Positions 37,681 to 49,411 of a stretch of DNA of 64,000 nt are shown in pieces. Positions within the stretch are counted from its first letter, which is position 1. Each line of letters begins with the position of its first letter. A program made the position numbers and the translations under genes. This stretch comes from Piper betle (lineage: Eukaryota > Streptophyta > Magnoliopsida > Piperales > Piperaceae): positions 1-64,000 of the forward strand of contig JAURVB010002082.1 of the NCBI GenBank assembly GCA_033002965.1. The letters run 5' to 3'. The notes under the pieces are model-generated. The model had not been told where the DNA came from and did no database searches. It was given only the letters and a program-made list of their open reading frames with translations.

Positions 37681-39668
37681 CCTTAGTCCATGGACGTGCC
37701 GGGTGCTGGGATTGGGTAGTTGTTCCCGGGCACGCCGAACGAGTAGTAGGGGCTATTCAAGTGGTGAAACAACTAATCGAGGTTAACATGTGTTATAGTT
37801 GCAAGGCAGATAAACTAAGTGGCTGTGCTCAAGCGACAAGGAAACCTCAAGATGGTGCTAGTCGGGTGCTGGTGACTGACCATCGTGACCAGGCATGATG
37901 GGCGTGTCGGCATATGTGTCGGCGGAGCGAGGTTGAGGGCAATCGAGCGTACTGAGCAGTGCTGATCATTCTACTAAGTAGTGGATCGAGCAGAGTACTG
38001 AGCAGTGTGTGAGCGGAGTGCCGAGCAATGGGCCGAGTAGCACAGCGGTATCGAGCCAAATCCGGTACCGGGTGTCGGCACGAGCGTGAGGCATGTTCTG
38101 TAGCGGGCACGAGCGATGAGCAGCTGCGGTGCTGAGCACAGGGCGTACTGAGCCAAATAGCAGCATGCCGGTAATTGGAGCGGTAGTGAGATCTAGCGGT
38201 AGCGTGTGCCGGTATTTGGAGCAGTACACGATGTCCAGAAGATGCGCACTCTGACTTTTGCGGTGGCAATTGGGGACGTGTTTTGAGGTTGTTCTGAGGT
38301 CCGAGCAAGAGCTAGGGTCAAACCAGGGGTGAGACGCGTTGACTTATGGATTAGCACAAAATCTAAGTTGAGGTTTATTGCCGATAAGATACAGTATCTT
38401 GGGAGATCACAGTATATTATCCTCATGCACGAGCAAGGGTTTTGCAACTTACTCCAATGGATAAACATGGATGAATCCAACCAAAATTGTGGCTGTAAAC
38501 ACAAGGATGTGGGTAGTATCTTGAGGCAATCTTTTGGAGAAAAGATTAGGGACAAGATACAAGTTTATCTTGGAGGCTAGGGTTTGCACGTGAGGCTTGC
38601 TAGCATAAGTAGGAGAAGGCCAAACCAGAAGATAGATAGAGAAGGACGGCTGGAATTATTCTAGTGCAAGGTCGTGTCTTTCCTGTGGAGTGGAGACAAA
38701 CCTCATCGAGCAAAGGGGATGACGTGAAGTGCTGCACGCTGGTTTGAGGGAACTAGTTCTTCAAGTTGGATGACTGCATTGGCTGGTCGAAGTTCACCTT
38801 TGGATCGAGGTAGGTACGGCTTTGGTTCTTCTACAACCCATTTGGAATTTCTGGCTGAGGGTTTTTGCATGTAAACAAGTTGGTCACGGGCGACAACTTG
38901 GGGTTGTGATTGTGAGGACATCTTGTGAGTGGGGTGCTCTAGTTCTCGCTGCTCTTCAGGGGAAGAGTCAAGCACCGTGGGGTTGCATGTCCATGGTGTC
39001 AAGCGATCTGGGTAGAAGATTGCTTGTTTCCTTGTTTTCTGTTAATTGATTCAAGGTTGGGACAGGGGTCCCGTAATTGTGGTGTTGGCATCTGATTTTG
39101 GGGTACCGGCAACCGGTCTTGTGATTCCGGGACTTGGTTGAAAGACCGGGCTGGGGCTGATCTGATATTTGGATCAATATTTAGGTGATCGGTCATTGGG
39201 TCGCTGCATACTACTACTTGGCGGGGATTATATTTACAGCGTGTGGATTGGCCGTGAACAACTTACCGGTAGCCGATCAGAAATAACGGGCACTGGGCAG
39301 TTGAGTGCCAGTAATTGTGATCGGTGTGCACTGTGTTTGCAGAAGCGAGTGGGAAGCCTCGTGCCGCTATTCTGAGCGGTGATCTGCTGTGTCGCTATTT
39401 GCAGCGGCATTGTCTAGGAGGAGGGGGATTGCTTCGTGCCGCTGTTTGGAGCGGTAGCTGCGTGCCACTGGGCATAGTGGCAACGTGCACCGTCTGTGCT
39501 GCTACTCGGTTGCGGCATTTCTGTTGCGTACATGGGGTGAAGGCTAGTGTTTTGGGTGCGAAACACGTCGTGTGGTGTGCTGTTGGGGCGAAAAATTTTG
39601 CTCCACTATGTGTGCCCGTAACAAACCCCAATTTGATGATTAATTGGGTGAGAGGTAGAGTTTTTGGT
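37681..39668. repeat. LTR-like DNA downstream of the second chromodomain copy
   Basis: Positions 37,690-38,600 parallel 36,410-37,290. Positions 39,340-39,490 contain repeated 'gccgcta-tttg-agcggc' hairpins. The open frames here are short and lack family motifs. The TRIM-like composite is inserted at 39,669. Confidence 0.5.
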
Positions 39669-39673
39669 ATTTG

Positions 39674-40450
39674 TGTAACGACCCGGTTTAAAGTGCAACG
39701 TAATGGGCAAGTCATCTCTTTAAAATGGGTACCCCGAAAAGTTAAAGATCTATAGTCCATTCCCACTTATAAACAAGATCTTCTCCCAGTAGGTATTAGA
39801 TGTGGGACTAAGTTGAGGTGATCTCACAATCCACCCACCTTAGGGAATTTCGTCCCCGAAATGCCTATTCTTGGCCCATTGCTAGCCCCAGCCCACGACC
39901 TTTCTGGCCCGTGACCGGCAGCCTAGCCAACGTTTCTAATCCAGCCCACCATCTAACACGGAACCAGGTCGGCTCTGATACCATTTGTAGACGACCCAGC
40001 CCAAAGTGCAACATAATGGGCTAAGTCATTTCTTTAAAATGGGTACCCCGAAAGTTAAACCGGGTCGTTGTAAATGGTATCAGAGCCGACCTGGTTCCGT
40101 GTTAGATGGTGGGATGGACTAGGGACGTTGGCTAGGCTGCCGGTCATGGGCAGAAAGGTCGGGGCTGGGCTAGCAATGGGCCAAGACTAGAAACGTTGGC
40201 TAGGCTGCCGGTCACGGGCTAGAAAGGTCGTGGGCTGGGGCTAGCAACAGGCCAAGAATAGGCATTTCGGGGACGAAATTTCCTAAGGTGGGTGGATTGT
40301 GAGATCCCTCAACTTAGTCCCGCATCTAATACCTACTGGGAGAAGATCCTGTTTATAAGTGGGAATGGACTATAGATCTTTAACTTTCGGGGTACCCATT
40401 TTAAAAAATGACTTAGCCCATTACGTTGCACTTTGGGCTGGGTCGTTACA
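39674..40450. mobile_element. Palindromic TRIM-like composite: central LTR-like core with two outward-facing primer-binding sites
   Basis: The outer ends are inverted (tgtaacgaccc / gggtcgttaca) and flanked by a perfect 5-bp repeat atttg (39,669-39,673 and 40,451-40,455). The right arm reads, in order: tRNA-Met primer-binding site tggtatcagagccgac (40,075-40,090), a short internal part, the G-rich 'aaggtgggtgg' possible polypurine tract (about 40,285), and an LTR-like segment ending ggtcgttaca. The left arm is the reverse complement of this, with the primer site inverted at 39,968-39,983. The 91-bp centre (39,984-40,074) itself begins tttgtagacgaccc and ends gggtcgttgtaaa. The right arm has an extra tandem unit of about 75 bp (starting at about 40,117). 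No coding sequence. Confidence 0.85.
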
Positions 40451-40455
40451 ATTTG

Positions 40456-41890
40456 TGTAAGTGTACACGTTAGGGGCACCACTTACCTGATTAAGATATG
40501 GCCATGGAGTGTAAGGCTCAATCCAAAACAACAATAGGTTCAGAGAATTATGAACCGACTTAGCCTAGTACGCACTTGGGCACTCGAAGTCTAGGTGGGG
40601 AATAGGTGTACTATCTCCTAGTGCGGGAACGAGCAGCATTTATGATCATAGATGGTAATTCTTTCTAGTAGATTGGTCAGTTTGTTGGAGCCAGAGTTAG
40701 GCATAAACTCACATTTATGACACTTTTTATTTGTTCATTATTGTTATACGTACTTAGTGGGTCATCACTAAGGTGGAATTGCCTCTAAATGAATTAACTA
40801 GTTGAGAGTGATTGTTGGGAGGAGACAATGACACAGACTCTTCAGTTGGATAACTATTTAGACTATGTTAATCATTTCTTATTAGACTTTTAGTATTTTA
40901 TTATTTAGTTATATATTATTAGCAGTGGAACCTAGTACGATTCATGAGAGTTGGATTATTATATTAGTTATGACTTGTTATATTATTTTCATTGCTTGTT
41001 ATTTGATTATTATATATATTGTTATAGAAAAATTATCTATGTTGGAATAATTTATATTTTTCTGAAATATAATGTTTCCTTAATTTTTTAAGTATTGTTA
41101 ATTGATTGATGTTTAATGTATGCTCAATAGTAATTTAATTATTCCATGCGTTGTTTTATTTTCAGGTTCAGGATTCGGACCAAAGTGGCTCCTAGTTTAG
41201 TTGTAAAATTGGGCGGGCCATTACGGAACCATTAGACTCGACTTTCGTAACCGAATAATTGAATTACGATTATAAATTCTATGCAAACCTTGTTTAATTA
41301 TTTAATTATAACCATGTCATTACTTTAATTGACATAACCATTTAATGAGTAATTTTAAATGTATATATCATATTAAATAAATAAAATTTAATTATGCAAA
41401 TATTATAACTTAATAATAATCAATTAATTTGATGACTATGTATGTTTGTTCTCAGCTAGCATGCAAATATAAAAATGATAAAGAAAAAATTCAGAAATAG
41501 ATATTAAAAAGCTTGTCCTCAAACACACCAAAAAAAATGAAATCTAGTCACATAAACTGTTACAAACTCTCAAAATAAAAGAAAAGCACACTTCAAAAAC
41601 CAAGGCCAGCATAACAACACACTTCAAAATTATGTAGGAAAGAAAAGCGATAGTGATGGCATTGTGCAACACAAATCATCTATTCGAGGCCCGTAAAATA
41701 AATTGAAAATGCAGCAGATGGTAATTTGAACACTTGTCATGAATGCCAGAAATGAGCAGCTCTGCATGTCTTAGACAGTAAAAAGATATATAAGATTGTG
41801 GCAATTGTAAATATAACCTTCAAATTTCTGAAAATTACATTTGAAACTAGACAAATTAGATATGTCATGATAGTACTCACCTCCCATCCA
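40456..41890. other. LTR-like remainder, then AT-rich DNA without genes
   Basis: Positions 40,456 to about 41,230 continue the sequence into which the palindromic composite inserted and end near 'gggcgggccattacgg'. From 41,230 to 41,890 the DNA is AT-rich and no gene is seen. It may include 3' flank of the NLR relic. Confidence 0.4.
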
Positions 41891-41894
41891 GCAT

Positions 41895-43308
41895 TCAGTT
41901 AATAGATAGATTTTTCAAAGAAGGAAGATGGATTAGTAATTCACTTGCAAGATCAGGTTTTAGTTGATGACAGTTTCTGATCAATAGTCTCTCAAGATGT
42001 TTCATTTCAAATAACCAATTGGGTAAACTGTCATCAGCAAAGCTTTAAATGGATAAAGATTTGAGGCTGATATGAGGTTTAAGAGCCTCATGAACATCTA
42101 GCTCTCCATCAACCAAAATTAACTCTTCAAGATCTATTTTACTTTCCAAATCAGCATTTTTTGCTTCATTGATCGCAATCACACCCCCAATCTTTTCTAA
42201 ATCTGAAATAACCAGTGCTCCTCGAAGATTATTCAAATCCTTGAGCTCCCCAATTCCACAGATTATTTCATTACTGACAATATAATTTGAAAGATGTATA
42301 AGACCAGTTAATTTTCCCATCCGAGGCGGCATTTTGCAAAGTTTATCACAACCCATAATGCGCAGTGTTCTAAGACTCGTGATGCCCCAAATTTAATCAG
42401 GTAAATTTGATATTTGAGTATCATTCAAGTTAAGGACCTGTAACCCCACAAGTTCATCCATGTTGGTTGGCAATTCAACAAAGCTCTTGCAAGATTGGAG
42501 ATTCAATGTTTCGAGATTGTACAACTTGCAAATGGAATCTGGCAGCTGAGTAAAGTTGCAGTTTCCGAGGCCAATGTATCGAAGTGCTTTAGTTTCCCAA
42601 TCGAATCAGATAATTCAGATAGTCCAGAGTTGCTCAAATCTATCACACACAAAGCTTCCCACTTTGACAATGTAGAATGGTTCTTAATTTTGCCACATTT
42701 TTCAGTAATTGAAATGTCCTTGAATGAACTATTGCCTAGAAATGAGATATGCCTTGAACTTTCATGCAAGTGATTTTGTCTGATGCCCCTGTCACTCGAG
42801 TACTTAAGATAAAATTTTCTAGAGACATGACAAGCAAGGCATCAAATGAGATCATGCATTTTACCATCATTCTAAAAGAATGACCTATATTTAAAACACT
42901 CATACGCTTCACATGCAAGGTCGAACTCTAATTGATTTTGGTCCCGTTGTAAAACAAAGCCTTCGCCTATCTACATTTGAGTAATATCTCTTTGTTGACG
43001 GGATGATCAATAAGGAAAAGAGAAAAATATTGAAAGCATCATTTCAGCTGATGTGAAGGCAGATTGAAGTATGATTGTTTAAGAAGAGGAAATATCTCAT
43101 TTATTCCATCTTGGAAACACCAAAGTTCACAATTCAACAAGTTCTCCATGTTTCTTTTGTTGGCATTGGGGCGAAAGACAGCACCCAAAAACTAGGCTGT
43201 AAGAGGAACACCTCTGCATTTTTTGCCAATTTCTTCAAACTTTTGAACACCAACGTTATTCAATCATAATTCTCTGTGTCACTATCTTTGCAAATGCCTC
43301 TCCTTAGT
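41895..43308 (-). pseudogene. NB-ARC-LRR (NLR) resistance-gene relic, N-terminus cut off at the duplication junction
   Basis: Read on the minus strand, it starts near 43,308 inside the NB-ARC domain. In order: KFEEIGKKCRGVPLTA (GLPL motif, followed by a stop), ELWCFQDGINEIFPLLKQSY, NLPSHQLK then a stop then CFQYFSLF, IDHPVNKEIL, KMHDLI (MHD motif, near 42,850, followed by a stop), then LRRs (DLSNSGLSELSDSIGKLK; LCKMPPRMGKLTGLIHLSN; IGELKDLNNLRGALVIS; LPNWLFEMKHLERL). These are the hallmarks of CC-type plant NLRs, intracellular immune receptors. At least four in-frame stops and two frameshifts are visible, and the coiled coil, P-loop and kinase-2 motifs are absent. Its 5' edge coincides with the left edge of the second duplication copy (43,310). 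Confidence 0.88.
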
Positions 43309-44184
43309 AACTGTGTTTTGGTATAATATTCTACATCTTGGAAAATTTGAGGCGAAATGCTCAAATCTTCATTACTCAATGACCTAGTATATGTTTAGTT
43401 GGTTCATGGAAATTGGCGATATGGTTTGACCTACAGAAGGAAATTGTGTTCGAGAACTGTGTTTTAAAATCCAATCCTATATATGAAAAAATTTGAGACA
43501 AAAGCCTCAAGTCTTTATTACTTAATTTAACCATTTATGTACAAAGCCTGCATCCTTCTTTCTCAAGTGGAAGTTTAAGTCTAAAATATCACTGTTTTAA
43601 ACTATCACTGATTTCTGATAGTAGTTTGTTGTTATTGTTTGAGAGCGATTGTACTTTTTCATAGGGTTTTGTCATGTTTTCTGTGTGTTTATTGGGTATG
43701 CATGGAAATTGACAACATGGGTTGAGCTACTAGTAGGAAACTGGTACTGAAAGCAATGTTCTAGAATCTGATTCTATATCCAAGAAAATTTGACACGAAA
43801 AAGTGTAGTTTTTATTATTTAATCTAGCTTTTAGTGTTCAAGCTTTAGATCCTTCTTACATCAAGTAAAAGGTCAATCCTAGATGAGATGCAAAGAGCCG
43901 TTGACTCTAGTGTCTAATGTGACTGTGGCTTACATCATCAAAAGATAAAGAATAATTATGTAGTTTCGAAATAACTACGCTGATAATTTTGCTCTCAATA
44001 ATATCTTGAAGCTTCTTCACCTGGAAAAGTTTACTCTTTTCCTGGTGAATTTGTTGATGTATTGTGAGCTATCTGTGTAGGAGGTAAGAGTTTGCTTTTT
44101 TGTTTCTACTGTGGAGTTTTTATGTGAATATCACATTTCAGTTTTATAATTGTAATGGTCTTTGTTTTAATGCACAAATTTCAG

Positions 44185-47100
44185 AGATGGGGGAATATCG
44201 GTGGCTTATTGTGATGCTGGCGCTGCTTATGCAGAAGAGGAAATCTTCAATTTACAGACAGCTTCTGAGAAAGTTTTCTTACCTGATTATATAAAGTACA
44301 GTGCCAAAGAATATCCAGTGCAGTTGAAACCTTTGTTCTCTGCCTTTGGACTGAAGACATTCAGCTTGACGACATTGAGGGCCTTTTTGACATTTTATTT
44401 GCCCTTGCTGGAGCCTAAACATAAAATAGAGGATGACGATGATTTTCCATTTGATGCAGAAGAAGAAAAACCTGTTGATTTGGTTGATCCATTTCGAAAG
44501 TCCATTTGGCAAATAATACGTGAGGTACTGTAATAGTTCATTTTTTCCCCCAAGGTGTTACACTTTATCCTGTCCTAATTAGATTTTGCATTTTTATTAT
44601 TCTACTTTCTTAGTAAATTGTTTTTGTGTTTTTTAGGAAGTCATTGCATAATTAAATGATGGTTTTGATTAGGGGTGAGTATAATATGGTGAAAAACCGA
44701 AAACTGAATCGTACCAAAACCGAATTATCAATTAGGTTCAGTTCTGAATTCGGTTCATTTTCGGTAGGGTTGTAGACAAACCAAAATGCATATTTTAGTT
44801 CAGGAACCTAACCGAACTGAATTATTGAAATAACCAAACTTTTTTTAAAAAAATGCTCTAAAATCTATATTTTATGTTAATTATCATGAAATTATTATAT
44901 TTTTATTGAATTTTTATTTGTTAAATATGATATATACATTTAGAATTACTTATTAAACGATTATGTACACTAAAAGAATGATATAATTTTGATTAAATAA
45001 TGAAACAAATTATTATTTTTTAAATAACTTATGAAGTAATTTGGTTATTCGGTTATCGAACTAATATTTCAGTTTGGTTCTATTTTGGAAGTAATTTGGT
45101 TTGGTTTCACTTATGAAATCTGGCCGCCAAACATAATTCGATTTATTTGGTTTTATCGGTTCATAACCGAGTTGACCGAATGCTCACCCCTAGTTTTGAT
45201 GTTTTTTCCCCTTCGTTTATGTGTTAAAACTATGAGATTGATTGTATAAATTGAATGCTTTATTCATTAGAAAGTAGTTTATATTGTTTGAGTAGTAGTG
45301 ACGCTTAAAGCCTTGAACGAAGGGATAGTTTTTTTGTTATGAAGACTTTCTTGCGATGTTTTGTAAAATCGGGATCAATAGAACTAGTTGATTCTATTAA
45401 AAATATGCTCATCATCGTTGTTGAGTTTCTACACATTACTATATGATGTGACAATGGACATGAGTGACATATTTAAAGGTCTCAGTTATTGTTCTGTTTA
45501 AAAAGCATTTCTACCTATGAGTGTCTTCTTGCTTGAATCCTATTTAATTGATGACTCTGTTGAGAAGGTTGTTCTGCTCTTTGCTTCTTATTATTTACAT
45601 TAATGCTACTGCAGAGCACTGTGATCACAACTAGACGAGTGCTTGAAAGAGTTTCTGTTCATTATGTATCACAGAGGATGGCATGGAAACTCCTCAAAGG
45701 TTGGTTGTCTTTTAAATACTTCATTATCACTCTTGTGCTGTGTAGTAGTCTGTTGGCTGTTACTATTAGTTAATAACTATGTTAGTATTTGGAGAAGTAT
45801 TTGCTGTTCAAGCTCATTTATAATATCCATTGGATCCCTAATATACTTTTTCAGTGAAATATGGACTTGATTGTACCATGTTTTTGTTCAAAGTTATGAA
45901 TGCTACACAGTTTGAAAATTCTGACCCATGATTCTTGTAGGTTAAAAACTAAATCAAATTCTGGCTGCCCTAGCTAAGTCATATATACGTTCATCATGAT
46001 CTAATGATGTAAATTATTATATATTCTCTTGTTTCCTGACTGTTTCCTTTTTGACACAAATTTCATCCCGTCTTTCCTTTGTGGGATAGTATTAAGAAAG
46101 CCGTCCGCATAAAAAATTGCCACTTTATTGCTGTATGAGCTTTTTTTGGCATTGGATAATGTGGCAACAGTCAACTGTAACAAAAATTCCATGTTGCAAT
46201 TTCGCTGGAAGTGTCTGTGGTTATGTGTGTGAGTGTGTTTATTTTTTATTTTTTGAATGTAATTAAGTATCTATAGTTATTTTGATGCTGTTTGATCCCT
46301 TAATGTTATACTGTTTTTCTCATTTTACTCTTTAGTGACTTTTTCTTTTCCCTGTTTTCTTCCCTGATCAACTATTAGCTAAATTGTACTGTATCTGTAC
46401 TTTGCAATACATTTTTAATGGACCAACAAGTTGTAGGATGAGAATTGCTTTAGGGAAGGAGCTTTTGGCATTTTTCAAACAAAGGATGTTTGCTAGTTGT
46501 ATGCTCCTCTCAAATGTTTTGCTTCATTGGAGCTTATTAGTAGTTCCTGGAATCTTTGCTTTGATGTCCAAGTTAACTTCATCAAAATTTGATCTTGAAA
46601 GTCAATGTTTCCAGATGTTCCTGGGTCAGCCATTCGCAAAGCACAAAGGGGATGGCCATCAACAGTATACATCTATAGAGTCAGCAGAACAACTTTCAGA
46701 GGTAACTAAACAGTATTTACCATGAAATGACTCAAGTTATATAAATCTGTAGAGTTAGTAGAACAACTTTCGGAGTTAACTAAACAGTATTTGCTATTAA
46801 ATGACGTATGAGTTCCATCAGCTAATTGTTTCTGCACATCTTCCTGTTGCAGGTTACTTATTAGGTGTGGCTGCCTCATGGATTGTCAATGTTGGAATTG
46901 ATGTCTACCGGTTCCTCAGAGCTGTCTTTGCTGAAAATGAAGAGGAAGAATTTGACAAAACTGCAGAACTTAAGTTGCTGGAAAAAAGATTGTTCAGTAC
47001 TACAATCAGATGTGGGTCGTCGCTTATTTTTGCATCAGTTGGAGCTGGTGTTGGTGCTTTGCTTATCCGCCCTTCATTAGGCCAATGGATTGGTAAGTCG

Positions 47101-47330
47101 AGCTGTTCAATCAAAAACTCAATCTATTTTGTCTATGGTGGGATACTGCGACTATTGAACTTGAATGCATTATTATTCTCAATTGGGTTTTATATTCTAA
47201 TGTATTACATACATTAGATTTTGTTATATTGTTTCTAATTTGAATGAGATGGAAGGACTGGGCAGGGCCCATCATTGTAGCTGTTTGCTTCGAGAAGATT
47301 CTTCATATCTCAATATAGATTAGACATTAT
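44185..47330 (+). pseudogene. Second copy of the membrane-protein gene, lacking first exon and last splice acceptor
   Basis: Exons equivalent to 2-5 are intact with GT-AG borders: 44,185-44,524, 45,615-45,699, 46,615-46,701 and 46,853-47,092. Exon 1 and the promoter are missing because the duplication starts inside intron 1. A deletion at about 47,255 removed the last intron's acceptor and the first 14 bp of the last exon; what remains (ACTGGGCAGGGCCC...) is preceded by unrelated intron sequence. An alternative AG just upstream would join out of frame. Few substitutions separate it from the first copy, so inactivation is likely due to the duplication itself. Confidence 0.85.
44670..45192. mobile_element. 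hAT-type MITE, copy 2
   Basis: Same element, position and 8-bp target duplication (gttttgat, 44,662-44,669 and 45,193-45,200) as at 6,291-6,814, inherited through the segmental duplication. Confidence 0.85.
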
Positions 47331-49366
47331 GTGAGCTTCAAGAAGGGGAAGCATCCATTGCGAGGAATTTATTCTAGCAATTCATTTGGTAGTTAGTTTT
47401 TTTGTTTTTGTTTTTGGAGATTCATTCAGTGAACAGAGGGAACAACAGCAGGGTATGTTATCACTGGCAAATATCGGTAATCAAGAGGCGGACTCCTCTT
47501 GACGCCGGAGCCCTGAAAGGAACACTCAGGCAACTGGTATGTAGTGATTCAACAGAAAGGAGGATGAAAGGTTGAGGAGGTAATAAAGTGGAATTGGTTG
47601 CACATTTTGAGTCTCCTGTCTTATTCTGTTCTGAGCCTAAATCTCTTCGTTTTCATAGTTACTATGAACTTGCAGCAATGCTTGATTTGATGAGACCACT
47701 TCGATTTAATATTATTAGCGGGATATTTCTTGTTTGAATTTCTTTGCTTTTATCGCATGTATTAGCATTGTTTAAGATAGATATCTTTAATCATTATAAA
47801 TCTTATTTCAAGGCCACTATCGATCAACCAATTTCTTCCTTTGTCTGTGCTTTGGGATTGTGTGAGCAGTGGCAGAGTTGTAGAGTCCCTGGTGGAAGTT
47901 AGTTTTTCACATAGATGAACCATTGACTACAGCAAATCAATTGAAATTTCTATACATCTAAAAGCTTCATTGAATTGCAAAAAATATTCTGATCAGAACC
48001 TAAAATAAGATAAACCATTGTTTTTGTGGGCGGAAAAAATGCATCTTAGCTTGCATTACAAGGAGATTCTCAGTAATTGAATCAGTCATTCCTTAGCACA
48101 ATACTATTACGTGCGGTACTCTGAAAATCATATGTTTCACTGACTAAACTCACAGTTATTGATTATCATTGACCAAAAAAAGTGGTAAATTCATCTGAGG
48201 AAGGTGCATTCCACAAATAAATTTACATTAGATAAATTTTTCGAGAAATGATTATATATTTGCGGTCAGCTCTAGTAATGTTAATCTAAAATGAGTAAAG
48301 TCAATCTAGTCATATAAATGTAACAGAGAACAGTATGTTAGCCTTTGACTTTTCACAATTCTATGCATAATGTCCTCATGATCTATCTCATCAGATGACA
48401 TAATATAGAGGTAAGAAGTGTCAATTCTATGAGATCAACAATACATAGGCATGAACCTTCCCTTATATTATTTTGACCATTTCCTACCATAACTACCGGT
48501 ACCAAATTTAATTCTGGATCAAAGATAAATGTAGGACAAAGTAGCTTTAGTTTGATTAGCGGAGTAGAAATCTTGAATATGATAGGGAAGTTTCTCATTT
48601 AATAGATAATAATGCTCTCAATTAGAAATAGATTTTGGTCGGACATGAATTGGATATGACATATATTTGGATATGATCTGATCCAAATCCAAAAATTAGA
48701 ACCATGAATCTAAAGATTACATTCATTTAATTTACCATATTAGTATCCGATCCGAATCCGCCAAACCCGTATTCTACCTACTTGAATAAAATAATATAAA
48801 TAATATAATTTTTAATATTAAAGTAGGGAAAATAATAAAAAAATTAGTTTAAATATTTTAGAATATAATTTTATAAAATATTATCTATTCGAATCAAATA
48901 TAGATTGGATCACCCCACACCCTGAATCTAATCTGAATATTTTCAGATATATATTCGATAAGTCCGAACCCGAATCCGGTCCGAAACTATTTTGAATCGG
49001 ATACGGATAAGATTTATTGTTATCGAATATCAGATCCATTCAATATTTACTAGTAGCTTTGGAGAAAAATGGCCCCTATCAGTTCAATTCATATATTTTG
49101 TGTATGCTACACTATAGGGATACATAATCAAGCATGTAGGTGATGGATAGAGCATTCTTTAAAAAAAAAAGAAGTTAGGATAAGTATACATCCAATCTTT
49201 ATCAATAAAAAAATGAAGATAGCAACACTTTTTATTTTTTTACTTTGAAAATGAACAGAGATAGGGACAAAAGAATTACTCCCTCTATCCTTTGAGAATA
49301 GGACATCTTACACAAAGGATGCCTTTTTTTAACCCTCTAAATGTATACTTGGGAAGCCAAAACGTC
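47331..49366. other. Intergenic DNA of duplication copy 2
   Basis: Equivalent to 9,363-11,388, including the 'ggatatg/gatccgaatcc' repeat at about 48,630-49,050. No genes. Confidence 0.6.
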
Positions 49367-49374
49367 TATAAAAA
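49367..49374 (+). promoter_or_regulatory. TATA box of receptor-kinase copy 2
   Basis: 'tataaaaa', 38 bp upstream of the ATG at 49,412, at the same place as in copy 1. Confidence 0.5.
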
Positions 49375-49411
49375 GACAGAAATGGGGTGAACTGTGATGT
49401 AAGAAACTCAC

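Noticed and set aside
39324..39766. 143- and 123-residue frames on opposite strands
   Set aside because: LTR-like hairpin-rich DNA at the composite insertion site; no domain recognised.
43075..43269. Plus-strand 64-residue frame
   Set aside because: Shadow of the minus-strand NB-ARC relic, which carries the recognisable motifs.
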